This document shows positions 1 through 11,597 of a stretch of 64,000 nt of DNA, one piece after another. Location: NCBI GenBank assembly GCA_951213105.1, contig OX578146.1:108487776-108551775 (forward strand), given 5' to 3'. The DNA comes from Amaurobius ferox (lineage: Eukaryota > Arthropoda > Arachnida > Araneae > Amaurobiidae). The position numbers were made by a program, and so were the translations under genes. The notes below the pieces were generated by a model. The model saw only the letters and a list, made by a program, of their open reading frames with translations, ran no database searches and was not told where the DNA came from. Every line of letters begins with the position of its first letter. Position 1 is the stretch's first letter.

Positions 1-110
1 AATAATTAAAATTTAAAAAATCGGTATTCACGAACCCCCCCCCCCCCCCCCCCCCGGGTCTCCGATTGCCAAATTTCGTAGCTCTCCGATGCGCGGTCGC
101 TGAACGTTCA
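1..110 (+). repeat. Truncated 3' end of compound repeat body (family C)
   Basis: The window opens inside a fourth, partial copy of the body seen whole at 314-928, 2942-3494 and 4869-5512. It shares the AAAATCGGT word, the CGGGTCTCCGATTGCCAAAT block and the CGCGGTCGC word. It diverges from the other copies after about 110, before their CAGA/CA tract. It contains a 21-base C run at 35-55, longer than the C runs at the same place in the other copies. Confidence 0.7.
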
Positions 111-313
111 ATAAAATATCCATTCGTTCAATTATTTAAAATATACAATATCGTTCCACAAATTCATAAATATAATAAGTTCAAATACATCACCACAATT
201 CAATCCACCATAATGCAATCATTTAAATTATTTAAAATATCCATAAATTAAAATATCATATAAATATAATCATTTCACCCGTTGTATACAACACATATCT
301 TAATTCATTTAAA
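111..313. repeat. AT-rich spacer of the compound repeat
   Basis: Roughly 200 bp of AT-rich DNA made of variants of a short word like TTTAAAATATCCAT. It matches the spacers at 2650-2830 and 4560-4860, so it belongs to the same larger repeat unit. No coding potential is seen. Confidence 0.6.
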
Positions 314-928
314 ACCGGAAGAGCGGTCTCCGTGGAGACGGGGGGAAAATTCAACGGGTGAAAACGCGGTTCGCCGAGAAATTGGAAATCCTTAGGTCAT
401 TAAAATCGCGATCCTGTGAATATTTATAATTATTTCTTGACCAGATTGGACTTGTAAGAATGCCAGATGTTTGACCTTTCTAAAAATGTAAATTATTAGT
501 CGAAATTCTGAGTACTTTTTACTATGCGAGAATTTAAAAACCAAAAATCGTTTTTTTGAGTCAAAAGTGACTTTTGTTTTAAAATCATAAAAAAATATTA
601 GAATTTGTCCCTGAGATTTGAAATTGATATATTTTTACTCGAAATTCTCTGCTCTTTCCGATGGTGTGATTTGTTTTTTTCTACGATGTCCGGATCGTGG
701 AGAAAAAAGAGCAAAAAGGTCAAAAAACGGTCGAAATCGCATAAAACATTAAATAACAAAAAAAATAATTAAAATTTTAAAAATCGGTTTTCACGTGTCC
801 CCTTCTCACCCCCCAGGGTCTCCGATTGCAAAATTTCGTAGCTCTCCGACGCGCGGTCGCGAAACGTATAGTGTATAAGACAGACAGACACACAGACACA
901 CACACAGACATTGCCTTTTATTATTTAC
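314..928 (+). repeat. Compound repeat body, copy 1 (family C)
   Basis: About 0.6 kb repeated with high similarity at 2942-3494 and 4869-5512. It opens with a short block around GGTCTCCGTGGAGACGG, itself a near-palindrome, then AT-rich sequence, a CA/CAGA microsatellite (880-908) and a terminal word GACATTGCCTTTTATTAT. The third copy switches to unrelated flanking DNA right after that word, which suggests a real family boundary. The short frames here are not conserved between copies, so I treat it as non-coding. Confidence 0.7.
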
Positions 929-1016
929 TAGCCGCCTTTGGCGACCAGCCTGTTCGCTACCCTTGAAAATTCTGACCGTGGCAAATTGTAACCGTGGCAC
1001 ACTCGCTGGCGCGACC

Positions 1017-2646
1017 TTACCAGAAGGTGTAAGGTAACTGTTTGGACGGCCAGGAAGTGCCACCCAATTTAGACCGGAACTCAGTGGGGGAGACATCCAC
1101 AGGGACCGTACCCTCCTTCCCCTACCACCAACCTTTCGGAAGGACTTACGATCCCACATGTTTAACGTGATCGTACTCCGCGTGAACGCGGCTGCAGTTT
1201 TGGCAGTGGCGGGAATCGAACCCGGGCCTACCCAGTGAAATTCCCGCGCGCTAACCACTGGTGTACTTCGCCCTCCGCAACATTTTCCATAACTTTCTTT
1301 TTATTCACCGAATTTAGACCGGACCCTCCTTCCCCTACCACAAACCTCTCGGAAGGACTTGCAGTCCCACACGTTTAACGTGATCGTACTCCGCGTGAAC
1401 ACGGCTGCAGTTTTGGCAATGGCGGGAATCGAACCCGGGCCTACCGAGTGAAATTCCCGCGCGCTAACCACTGGGCTACCGTGCCATCCGCGACAATCTC
1501 CATAACTTTATTTTTATTCGGCAATTTTCGGAATCGAACCCGGGCCTACCAAGTGCAAATCCCGCGCACTAACCACTGGGGTACTTCACCCTCCGCGATA
1601 TTCTTCATAACTTTCTTTTTATTCACCCAATTTAGACCGGAATCAAGTGGGAGAAGCATCCACAGGGACCGTACCCTTCTTCCCCTACCACCAACCTCTC
1701 GGAAGGACTTACAGACCCACATGTTTAACGTGATCGTACTCCGCGTAAACACGGCGGCAATTTTGGGAATCGAACCCGGGCCTACCGAGTGCAATTTCCG
1801 CGCGCTAACCATTGGGCTACTTTGCCCTACGCGACAATCTCCATAACTTTCTTTTTATTCATCCAATTTAGACCGTACCCTCCTTCCCCTACCACCAACT
1901 TCTCGGAAGGACTCACGGACCCACATGTTTAACGTGCTCGTACTCCGCGTAAACACGGCGGCAATTTTGGGAATCGAACCCGGGCCTGGTAACTGGTTGG
2001 ACGGCCAGGATGTGCCACCCAATTTAGACCGGAACCCAGTGGGGGAGGCATCCACAGGGAACGTACCCTCCTTCCCCTACCACCAACCTCTCGGAAAAAC
2101 ATACGGACCCATATGTTTAACGTGATCGTACTCCATGTCAGTGGCGGAAATCGAACCCGGGCCTACCGCGTGCAATTCCCGCGCGCTAACCACTGGGCTA
2201 CTTCGCCCTCCGCGACAATCTCCATAACTTTCTTTTTATTCACCCAATTTAGACCGTACCCTCCTTCCCCTACCACCAACCTCTCGGAAGGACTCACGAA
2301 CCCACATGTTTAACGTGATCGTACTCTGCGTGAACGTGGCGTAAGTTTTGGCAGTGGCGGGAATCGAACCCGGGCCTACTGAGTGCAATTCCCGCGCGCT
2401 AACCACTGGGCTGCCGCGCCCTCCGCGACAATCTCCATAACTTTCTACATATTCACCCAATTTAGACGGGAACCCAGTGGGGGAGGCATCCACAGGGGCC
2501 GTATCCTCCTTCCCCCTACCACCAACCTCTCGGAAGGACTTACGGACCCACATATTTAACGTGATCGTATTCCGCGTAAACACGGCGGCAGTTTTGGCAG
2601 TGGCGGGAATCGAACCCGGGCCTACCGCTAACTTCCCGCGCGCTAA
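1017..2646 (-). repeat. Tandem array 1 of a tRNA-derived SINE
   Basis: Eight tRNA-like heads lie head-to-tail on the minus strand. Each complete head carries a pol III A box (TAGCCCAGTGG) and B box (GGTTCGATTCC). B boxes lie near 1211, 1424, 1530, 1765, 1969, 2145, 2359 and 2605, spaced 105-246 bp; the full unit is about 245 bp. Each head is followed by a ~170-bp body and then a linker (AATAAAAAGAAAGTTATGG) leading into the next head. The low-coordinate end keeps the true SINE 3' region, with GGCACTTCCTGGCCGTCC. The fifth head is truncated and fused to another tail; the last head is cut at GCGCGCTAATTT. Apparent 60-170 residue frames on both strands are by-products of the repeat. Confidence 0.85.
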
Positions 2647-2941
2647 TTTGCAATTTAAAATGACCATATGCTTAATTCCATCATCCTCATTCCATTGTTT
2701 CATTGTTCCATCATTTAAAATATCCATAAAATTAAAATATCCATTTAAAATATCCAAAAGTTAAAATATACATTTAAAAAATCCAGATCGTCCCATCATT
2801 TAAAATATAAATATAATAATTTATATAGAGCAAAGGCGCTCTATTTAGAACCGTGACGTCACCTCCACCTTGACGTCCCCACCCACCACCTTCCCTGCTT
2901 CAGCGAGGGAGAAACGAACGGAACGCCGAGCGGAACGGCGA
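2647..2941. other. AT-rich spacer and GC-richer patch
   Basis: An AT-rich spacer (2650-2830) is followed by a patch with a small hairpin (AGAGC/GCTCT near 2827-2842) and a perfect CRE-type octamer TGACGTCA at 2854-2861, then a second TGACGTCC. No gene is visible. This patch differs from the equivalent position in body copies 1 and 3. Confidence 0.5.
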
Positions 2942-3494
2942 GAAATTTAAAATCATGACGTCTTTAAAATTGCGATTCTGAAGGCAATTTTCATTATTTC
3001 TGGACCAGATTAGACTTGTAAGAATGCCAGATGTTTGACCTTTCTGAAAATGTAAATTATTAGTCGAAATTATGAGTACTTTTCACGATGCGAGAATTTA
3101 AAAACCAAAAATCGTTTTCTTGAGCCAAAAGTGACTTTTGTTTTAAAATCTTTAAAAAATATTAGAAATCGAAATGGAGATTTGAAATTGATATATTTTT
3201 ACTCGCAATTGTCTGCTCTTTCCGATGGTGTGAGTTGTTTTTTTCTACGACGTCTGGATCGTGGAGAAAAAAGGGCAAAAAGGGCAAAAAAAGGTCGAAA
3301 TCGCATAAAACATTAAATAAATAAAAAAATAATTAGAATTTTGAAAATCGGTTTTCACGTGTCCCCTTCCCTCCCCCCCGGGTCTCCGATTGCCAAATTT
3401 CGTAGCTCTCCGACGCGCGGTCGCGAAACGTATAGTGTATAAGACAGACAGACGCACACACACACACACACACAGACATTGCCTTTTATTATTT
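2942..3494 (+). repeat. Compound repeat body, copy 2 (family C)
   Basis: Second copy of the body at 314-928, nearly identical over its right two thirds. It has the same terminal order: short C run, GGGTCTCCGATTGCCAAAT, CA/CAGA tract and GACATTGCCTTTTATTAT. It is followed, as in copy 1, by the TAGCCGCCTTTGGCGACCAG linker and then a SINE array. Confidence 0.75.
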
Positions 3495-3583
3495 AAGACT
3501 AGCCGCCTTTGGCGACCAGCCTGTTCGCTACCCTTGAAAATTCTGACCGTGGCAAATTCTAACCGTGGCACACTCGCTGGCGC

Positions 3584-4524
3584 GACCTACCAGAAGGAAC
3601 GACCTACCAGGAAGTGCCACCCAATTTAGACAGGAACTCAGTGGGGGAGGCATCCACAGGGACCGTACCCTCCTTCCCCTACCACCAACCTCTCGGAAGG
3701 ACTTACGGTCCCGCATGTTTAACGTGATCGTACTCCGCCTGAACACGGCGGCAGTTTTGGCAGTGGCGGGAATCGAACCCGGACCTACCTAGTGCAAATC
3801 CCGCGCGCTAACCACTGGGCTACCGCGCCCTCCGCGACAATCTCCATAACCTTCTTTTTATTCACCCAATTTAGACCGGAACCCAGTAGGGGAGGCATCC
3901 ACAGGGTCCGTACCCTCCTTCCTCTACCAACAACCTCTCGGAAGGACTTACGGATCCACATGTTTAACGTGATCGTACTCCGCGTGAAAATGGCAGCAGT
4001 TTTGGCAGTGGCGGCAATCGAACCCTAGCCTACCGAGTGCAATTCCCGCGCGCCAACCACTGGGCTACCGCGCCCTCCGCGACAATCTCCATAACCTTCT
4101 GTTTATTCACCCAATTTAGACCGGAACCCAGTGGGAAAGTCATCCACAGGGTGCGTACCCTCCTTCCTCTACCACCAACATCTCGGAAGGACTTACGGAC
4201 CCACATGTTTAACGTGATCGTACTCCGCGTGAACACGGCAGCAGTTTTGTCAGTGGAGGGAATCGAACCCGGGCCTACCGAGTGAAATTCCCGCACGCTA
4301 ACCACTGGGCTACCGCGCCCTCCGCGACAATCTCCATAACTTTCTTTTTATTCACCCAATTTGGACCAGGACCCAGTGGGGGAGGCATCCACAGAGACCG
4401 TACCCTCCTTTCCCTGCCACCAACCTCTCGGAAGGAATTATCGACCCATATGTTTAAGGTGACCGTACTCCGCATCAGTGGCGGGAATCGAACCCAGGCC
4501 TACCGAGTGCAATTCTCGCGCGCT
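3584..4524 (-). repeat. Tandem array 2 of the same tRNA-derived SINE
   Basis: Four minus-strand SINE units, with B-box regions near 3768, 4014, 4258 and 4483 (spacing 246, 244 and 225 bp). The array starts and ends at the same junctions as array 1: a ...GCGCGACC... linker on the left, and a head truncated at GCGCGCTAATTT followed by GACCATATGCT on the right. The two arrays are therefore parts of one duplicated segment, differing in unit number. Confidence 0.85.
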
Positions 4525-4868
4525 AATTTAAATTTATAACGACCATATGCTAGGCTCTTAATTCCACCATCCTCGTTCCATCGTTCCATCATTTAAAATA
4601 GCCATAAAATTAAAATATCCATTTAAAATATCTATAAATTAAAATATCCATAAATTAAAATATCCATTTAAAATAAAAAAAATCAACCATATCGTTCCAC
4701 CAATCCATAAATATAATAATTTCAAATACATCACCACAATTCAAACCACCATAATTCAATCATTTAAATTATTTAAAATATCCATTTAAAAATATCCATT
4801 TAAAATATCATATAAATATAATAATTTCGCCCGATGTATACAACACTTATGCTCGTAATTCAGTTAAA
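4525..4868. repeat. AT-rich spacer of the compound repeat
   Basis: Iterated TTTAAAATATCCAT-type words, matching 111-313 and 2650-2830. No coding potential is seen. Confidence 0.6.
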
Positions 4869-5512
4869 ACCGAAAGCGCGGTCTCCATGGAGACGGGGAA
4901 GAAACTAATGCAGATGGGGGGAAAATGCCGTTGAGAAACTGAGCCGGTAGCCGACAAATTTAAAATCATGGCGTCTTTAAAATTGCCATCCTGAAGGCAA
5001 TTTTCATTATTTCTGGACCAGATTGGACTTGTAAGAATGCCAGATGTTTGACCTTTCTGAAAATGTAAATTATTAGTCGAAATTATGAGTACTTTTCACG
5101 ATACGAGAATTTAAAAACCAAAAATCGTTTTCTTGAGCAAAAAGTGACTTTTGTTTTAAAATCTTTAAAAAATATTAGAAATCGAAATTCAGATTTGAAA
5201 TTGATATATTTTTACTCGAAATTCTCTGCTCTTTCCGATGGTGTAATTTGTTTTTTTCTACGATGTCTGGATCGTGGAGAAAAAAGGGCAAAAAGGGCAA
5301 AAAACGGTCGAAATCGCATAAAACATTAAATAAATAAAAAAATAATTAAAATTTTGAAAATCGGTTTTCACGTGTCCCCTTCCCTCCCCCCCGGGTCTCC
5401 GATTGCCAAATTTCGTAGCTCTCCGACGCGCGGTCGCGAAACGTATAGTGTATAAGACAGACAGACACACACACACACACACACACAGACATTGCCTTTT
5501 ATTATATAGAAG
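4869..5512 (+). repeat. Compound repeat body, copy 3 (family C)
   Basis: Third copy, closest to copy 2. It begins at the GGTCTCCATGGAGACGG block and ends at GACATTGCCTTTTATTATA. After this the sequence is unrelated to the linker found after copies 1 and 2, so the tandem segment ends here. Confidence 0.75.
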
Positions 5513-6350
5513 ATATAATACCTCTTGGCATTGCACAAATTTTTAAAAAGTTCTCAATCTAAAATTGAGTTAAATTTGGACGGTAATATCTGCAATATTA
5601 AATTAAATCAAAACATGAAATTTTTTTTTGTATGCAATAAAAACGCAACTGTAAATATGTTACGTTGTATTATTTAAAAAAAAATCTATTTCAAGTATTT
5701 TGAATTCTGCATTCATACGCTAAACATTCAGATTTTGTGTCAAACTTCAAAACATTTCAAAGACAAAAGCGTTAATTTAATTTTTATCTCCCAGTGCATT
5801 TTGAGATATTAAATCAAAGTGTAAAACGACAAGTCTGGCTGTATTTTTGTCAAAAGAAAAATAAAGATGAAAATATCAAGAAAAGGTCTCAATTTAAGTT
5901 TGTGTAAATAGAATAAAAATATTCGGGATTGTTATCTTACATAATAAAAGAAAATGTCGGTGTGTGTGTATGTGTTGTGGGAAATCTAACTATGGTACAA
6001 CCATGAACATTGGTGCACAGGTACTTCAGGTCCCTAATAGATGCACTACGGCGCTGCTTTTCAAATATCGAATTATTTTTTTAGTTATAGTATAGGCTGG
6101 AATTTCTTTTGCGACCGCTAAAAACACCATAAAACACGTGGGGGAAAATGCGGATCGAATTTCATTTCAAGCACGGAGGCAAGCAAGATCATAGGTAAGC
6201 GTCTTCCTCGCGAAACCGGGAATTCCAGACGGATGGCGCATTAATACTAGGATTTAAAGTTCAGAAATTTAAAATCCCGAGTTTTGCAAAAGAGATTTGA
6301 ATTTTTAAATATAAGATTTTAATAGTATTATAAGCATTCCCTGAAAAATC
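5513..6350. other. Non-coding DNA with an isolated family C-like end
   Basis: AT-rich, with no gene. At 5938-5976 a plus-strand word ATAATAAAAGAAAATGTCGG followed by a TG tract resembles the reverse complement of the family C terminus. A GC-richer stretch at about 6110-6240 has no recognised content. Confidence 0.4.
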
Positions 6351-6488
6351 GAGATCAATCATGCATAAAGCATTGATTATGAAACACCTTCCAACTGCAA
6401 TTTTATTTAAACATCTCTAAAATGCGATACATTCAGCGCTATATTTTTTAAATTATCACAGAACTACAATAATTTATTTTACTTGGAA

Positions 6489-6519
<31 letters not shown>

Positions 6520-7342
6520 CAAATGGCGTCATCGAAATATAAATCGTCTGGCTCTCTATTTAAAAGCAGTGAATATTTCATTCATACACTTTTATTCCAG
6601 ACTCCAGAGTTAAATAATTTTGTGCGAAAAAAATTCAGCAATTCTTATACAGCTCATCTTACAATCACTTGTTTACATTCTGCATCCATTAAAATTAGGC
6701 TTCATTGTAGGAAGAATCAAAGTTGCATGATTATTTAAACTCAGAAATATTGTAATTGCATTGGCGCGGAATATAGAGGCACAGAAAATACGCGAAAATA
6801 AAGCGGTTTCGGACGGATTCAACACTAAATATGAATTGAAATGAACTTTAAAAATTACGATTTTTACTCTGGGAAAAAGATGGATGCCATATTGTACGAA
6901 TTGCCATATTGTGTCGTATTTTGAAGTGAATCACACGATCTCTTCATATTATATGGGTGTAATTATTATTTCAATTTTTATTTAAAAAATTACCGAACAT
7001 ATTTTGCTGAAACTTTTTTTATATATTTTATGGGATAATTTGAATATTTTCTAAAACTTTCGAAGCAATTTGTGAATTTTAAATTCGCTTAAAAAATGTT
7101 TGAAAAATTATGTCTCATATGGTTCAATGTATTTCATTTTTTCAACGCGGTTTCAATCCAAGACTAATTAGGTGGTAGTATTAATTTACATTTCCATATG
7201 CCCCACAGACCGTCTCAACAACATACTAAAATTCCATTTCGATAAAGTCATTTTAACGGCAGTTATCGTGCGAACGGACATACAGACAGACAAACGGAAA
7301 GAAAAAAGTCATAAACACTTTTCAACTATGTTGTAAAGTGTT
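6351..7342 (+). mobile_element. Family B dispersed element (hairpin-ended, ~1 kb)
   Basis: The 5' end has a hairpin (CAATCATGC / GCATTGATT) followed by an AAACAC word. Next come an AT-rich body, a (CAGA)-type tract near 7277-7300, and a 3' hairpin whose outer arms are AACACTTT and AAAGTGTT with inner CAAC/GTTG. Near-identical ends occur at 60637-61928, a 3' end at 54640-54668 and a truncated minus copy at 59098-59965. No transposase is encoded. The architecture resembles non-autonomous Helentron-type elements (inference). Confidence 0.65.
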
Positions 7343-7498
7343 GAAAGGAGTATCAGTTTATTTCTGAATGAAATCTGATGCAATGTTCGTTGTAACTTTT
7401 TTTTTGCAATATTTTCAATCTTCAAAAAGAAAGTATAAGAAAAATGAAGGGTTGGGTTTTTCTTTTGTTGGATATTGCTGAAAACCTATGTATCTACA

Positions 7499-8302
7499 TT
7501 AAGGAGACGGTGGACGTTGAAATGAGCAAAAATCGACTAAAAAAGGTTTTTTCTTTTTAATATATAACATTATTTTACACATTTAACCTTTTGCTTACGG
7601 GTGGGACAGCGTCCATCCCAAACGAACAACCTTCCAAAAAGGCAGGTATTTGAGTCCATGGACGCCAATGCCTGAAAAAGGGGGATCGAACTGTTTAGGA
7701 TAGGGTATGTCAAATACCTGTCTTTTTGGGAGGTTCTTCGTTTGGGATGAACGCTGTCCCACCCGTAAGCCAAAGTTAAATGCATTTTTCTCAAAACAAA
7801 ATTGTCAAAGGTTTTACATTTTTAAAATGCTCCATGCGTCTTAATTTTTGTTTTAGATGCATGAAATTTGGCAAGAAGACACCTCTCCTACTTCTTAATG
7901 AAACTGGGTATGCATTTCATAATTGGACTCTATTAAGGCAATTAAAAGTGAATAAGAACCTAATTAAATGATGAAAATTAAGTTTTAATGCAGAAAAATA
8001 TTTTTTTAAAAATTAACTTTCTAAGGGATTTAAAAATGAATACCCAAATTTGTTCATAATATGTTTCTGAGTGATCATAATGTAAAATGAATCAAAAATC
8101 TGAACAAATGGCACGCAAGGAGCATTTTCAAATTTTCGTTAAAAAAAATTAAATTAAAAAAAAAAATACAAAATTATAACAAAATTGAAAGAAATTGAAT
8201 GGTATTGTATATAGTAATGTTAAGAGGAATATTTATACAAATTTTCATGTTTCTAAGTCAATAAATAAATAAAAAAAATTTCAACGTCCACCGTTCCCTT
8301 AA
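7499..8302. mobile_element. TTAA-flanked inverted-repeat element (MITE, piggyBac-like target)
   Basis: The left end TTAAGGAGACGGTGGACG and right end CGTCCACCGTTCCCTTAA are inverted repeats extending through GTTGAAAT/TTTCAACG. The TTAA at each border suits a piggyBac-type target duplication. The interior is AT-rich and non-coding, with a second palindrome at 7593-7770. Frames of 63-78 residues inside have no recognisable domain. Confidence 0.65.
7593..7770. repeat. Nested long palindrome (foldback) inside the TTAA element
   Basis: Two ~60-bp arms begin GCTTACGGGTGGGACAGCG and end CGCTGTCCCACCCGTAAGC, with a ~55-bp loop. Arm identity is high, with scattered differences and small indels. It may be a separate foldback MITE inserted into the larger element, or an original part of it. 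A reverse-strand 74-residue frame across it is an artefact of the palindrome. Confidence 0.7.
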
Positions 8303-8325
8303 AACAATGTTGATTCGTTCTCGCA

Positions 8326-8344
8326 GGGGGGGGGGGGGGGGGGG
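8326..8344. repeat. Poly-G run (19 bases)
   Basis: Uninterrupted G run just outside the right end of the TTAA element. Similar G/C runs recur throughout the window. Confidence 0.9.
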
Positions 8345-8896
8345 TCGTGTAACTTCGTCAAAATCTGAGAGTTGAAATTTTGTTCCTTGACATAAGTTTT
8401 ACATCACACGTACTACGGATTATAGGTAACATCGCGAAAAAAACATCCAACATCATTTAGGAGATAACTCATATCTGTAACAGAAAAAAAAAAAAATACA
8501 TTAAATAAACAATGAAAGATGAGGTCATCAAGCAGAAGAGTAAACTTAAATCAAATAGCCTCTCAGAAACAAAACGCGCATCAACATAAATATTATATTA
8601 TTTTTCTGGACACCCTTCTCCTTATTATTTATGTTGCATTTCTGCAGCCTAAAAACTTCCCAAGCAAGCTGGAGGACGAAGGTGCGTTCATAAATAAAAA
8701 AATCCACGGCAAGGGTCAAACAAATAGCGATGTTCATTTTCTAGCTAGCACATAAATCGTTCGGCTTACAGCCGCACATCGTCATCGCCTTTTGCGACCA
8801 CATGTCTGATACACACTTACTCTGGTGAAGTTAGTTAGCCGAATAAGTTTTCGTTAAAAATCGTTGTTTGTTGCACTCACTCTTTCAACAGTGAGC

Positions 8897-8922
8897 ATAT
8901 ATATATATATATATATATATAT
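8897..8922. repeat. (AT)n microsatellite
   Basis: About 13 AT units. Confidence 0.95.
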
Positions 8923-8984
8923 TTCCAGTTTCCTTTTATTATTATTATTTCAGTGCCATATCTCAAGAACAGCTCATGTTAATC

Positions 8985-9115
8985 TTGTAAAGAACCTTTG
9001 TGCCAAACCGGGAATCGAACCCTGGATCTTCAAACTAGCCAGTCGAAGCTCTACCGTTCAGCTACTGGGACGAAATTGCAAGCTGTTATCGTAGAAGTGG
9101 ACTCTGCATTCTCCA
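8985..9115 (-). repeat. tRNA-derived SINE, second family, copy 1
   Basis: On the minus strand 9001-9072 reads as a ~72-nt tRNA-like head. It has an A-box-like TAGCTGAACGGTAGAGC and a perfect B box GGTTCGATTCC (plus-strand GGAATCGAACC, 9011-9021). Preceding it on the minus strand is a segment (GCAGAGTCCACTTCTACG) shared with the copy at 9389-9479. The T stem is imperfect and there is a linked non-tRNA segment, so this is a SINE rather than a functional tRNA gene. Confidence 0.6.
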
Positions 9116-9388
9116 CCCTGTAATGTCAGATTGGCGGGCAACTGACAATCTGACTGACCGCAGCCTGCTATTTTTATCTCAGGTTAGCCTCCTGCTACTA
9201 CTATTTTTACCCAGGTAAGTATCCTGCGTGGTCTTTATCCTCTCAATTTGAAATCGGCGCTCAATCTTCCAGAGTCCATTGAATCCGTACTAGTCGTACT
9301 AGGATCCCTTTCAGACTTTCAGACCTCCGACATTTTTGTACTAACCTACAGAGTTTATTTATTCGGGAGTCATTGTACAGAGCCTTGC

Positions 9389-9479
9389 TGCCCCAACCGG
9401 GACTCGAACCCTGGATCTCCAAACTGGCCAGCCGACGCTCATTGCAAGCTCTTATCGTAGAAGTGGACTGACTCTGCAA
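9389..9479 (-). repeat. tRNA-derived SINE, second family, copy 2 (head deleted)
   Basis: Matches copy 1 around the B box (GGTTCGAGTCC on the minus strand) and the linked GTAGAAGTGGACT segment. About 25 bp covering the A box are missing between GCCGACGCTC and ATTGCAAGCT. The internal promoter would therefore be dead. Confidence 0.6.
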
Positions 9480-10480
9480 CCTTTTGTAAATATTCGCTTT
9501 TAAATTTACAAAAAAAAATAATATAAAATGACTATATTGAACATAATTGTTTTTGAACATAAATGTTATTAAATATTAACACGATTGTTTTTGTTTTAAC
9601 ATATTTTATCTTCGACAGATAGCGTCGAAAAACTTAGGGCCTTCCCCTTGACAAACCTCTTCAGGTTCGATTAAAATAATCGTTTCAAATTCCTTCAATA
9701 AATATTGGTGTCCATTCACTTCTGGTCAAAAGTATGCACTTACAGAGTTATACTCAAAACGTACAATATCCGCAGAACGCGTATTGCCGGCCCATAGATA
9801 ATAATTTTCGCTTTTAAATAACAAATTACAATTAAAGTGATTTCTTTTTAATGCAATTTTGATGTGTTTTCAATTCATTGAGGGCCTTCCTTTGGTCCGA
9901 TATTTCAGAAAATGAATAAATAGATCCCTTATATTATCAGATAAAAATAATCGTACTGAATCTCATTGGAATTGCTCAATGTGTGCAAAGAGATATCATA
10001 CCTAGTCTCTGAGATGCACACACAAGTCGTTGAGCGACTTATTTGAAGCAGATAATTTCCAGAATTAGTATTTTTTTTTTAAACAAATAGAAAATTCTAA
10101 TGACTATAATTTTCTCGCGTCGCGGAAAATGACAGTGTTTTGATATTTTCCTTATGCGGAAATGACGTAATACTGTTTGCATTTGAATGCGCATTTCTTC
10201 CTTTTTTTTATTATTATTAGTGGTTGTTTTTTCTAATTGTTCACCTATCGGCTTTCAAAACAGCACTTAAAAGTGGAATTGAGTAATGTGTGAATTATTT
10301 CATCAGATAATGTGTGATTTATTCATTCATTAGGTTTAGAAAAAGGAGAAGCAGAAACAGAATAGATAAAACCTGTAGGCTATCTTGTAAGGAGGAATAG
10401 TTAGTTAATCCTGAAAGGAAAGGGCCACGGGTGTTTAGGTATATGTATAGTAAAGTGGCCGTGCTCGGTATAAAAAATAA
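9480..10480. other. No recognised feature
   Basis: AT-rich sequence without a convincing frame or repeat boundary. Confidence 0.4.
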
Positions 10481-10483
10481 AAT

Positions 10484-10702
10484 ATGATGTGAACAGCATA
10501 TGACTTTCCCTACAGACTTAAATTCGTCTTCTCTTTAGTTCTTTAATAATTCATTAAATTGAGTTTAATTGCACAAAATAACACCGAATTTGCACTTTGT
10601 TTTATTAGCGATCGTTTCGTTTTTATTTGTTACCTGTACATATTTTCAAAGGTAGAGTAGCAAAAACGCAAAAAACCTAGAATATCTCGAGAACGTCACA
10701 CA
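10484..10702 (+). mobile_element. Family A fragment (5' part)
   Basis: Begins at the 5' word TGATGTGAACAGCATATGACTTTCCC and follows family A through TTCATTAAATTGAGTTTAATTG and the ATATCTCGAGAACG word, then stops. The 3' half is missing. Confidence 0.65.
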
Positions 10703-10959
10703 GAAGTGACAACCCAGAAGTGAAGAATAGAACAACCACTCGCCAATAATTATATTGTATCAAATAAATACCTTCTGTTACAGTTTTAATAAAGATTTCT
10801 ACTTATTAAACGTACTTTACAACTTTATAATTGTTTTGTTTCGTTTATCGCGTTCTGTTGCTGATTTCGCTACCATAACTTATTTTTTACTAGGGACACT
10901 GAAATCACTTTATAAATTAACATTCTTGATGTAGAAAAAGTCATGTGCTGCCCACATCA

Positions 10960-10961
<2 letters not shown>

Positions 10962-11002
<41 letters not shown>

Positions 11003-11122
11003 GAAAATCCAATGATAGAACAGAGAACAGAGAGAAGTTGCAACTCAAATAACCCTAACTTAAAATATGCCTAGAAATTAAATAAAAGTAATAAATTTAT
11101 ATATATATATATATATATATAT

Positions 11123-11211
<89 letters not shown>

Positions 11212-11240
11212 ATAAACATATATATATATATTTGAAATAT
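10962..11240. repeat. Compound (TA)n/(CA)n microsatellites
   Basis: (TA)n at 10962-10999, then (TA)n-(CA)n-(TA)n at 11098-11240. Reverse-strand 'proteins' made of Tyr/Ile/Val/Cys here are translated microsatellite. Confidence 0.95.
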
Positions 11241-11493
11241 GTAATAATAAGAATTATGTAAAAATAAAAAAAATAAATAAATAAAAAAACAATTCAAGTA
11301 ATATCAACATCACCATAGAAGCAAATTCACGGCCATAATGCCGGTAAGAGAAAAGAACAGCACCGTCCCAAATTCGATGATTAATCAGAATTAAATTCAT
11401 CTTCAGGTCTGAGTATTTAATTCTAATTAACCCAAACAAGTGCCTGTTTCAGATTAAGCAATAGTACATTACTATAAATGCTTAAACTCAGAC

Positions 11494-11496
<3 letters not shown>
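11241..11496. other. No recognised feature between microsatellites
   Basis: AT-rich sequence. A 61-residue reverse-strand frame here has no recognisable motif. Confidence 0.4.
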
Positions 11497-11531
<35 letters not shown>

Positions 11532-11546
11532 TATATACATATATAA

Positions 11547-11595
<49 letters not shown>
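11497..11595. repeat. (AT)n/(GT)n microsatellite
   Basis: AT repeat followed by about 22 GT units, flanked to the right by unique DNA. Confidence 0.95.

Positions 11596-11597
<2 letters not shown>

Noticed and set aside
806..4539. Many 60-170 residue frames on both strands in the SINE arrays (e.g. GAVAQWLARGNCTR-type reverse products)
   Set aside because: They are translations of the tandem tRNA-derived SINE; the same words recur in every unit, frames change at unit joints, and pol III boxes explain the sequence.
9001..9072. Functional tRNA gene
   Set aside because: A and B boxes are present, but the T stem is mismatched, a clean acceptor pairing is not seen, and a linked non-tRNA segment occurs in a second copy; a SINE is the better call.
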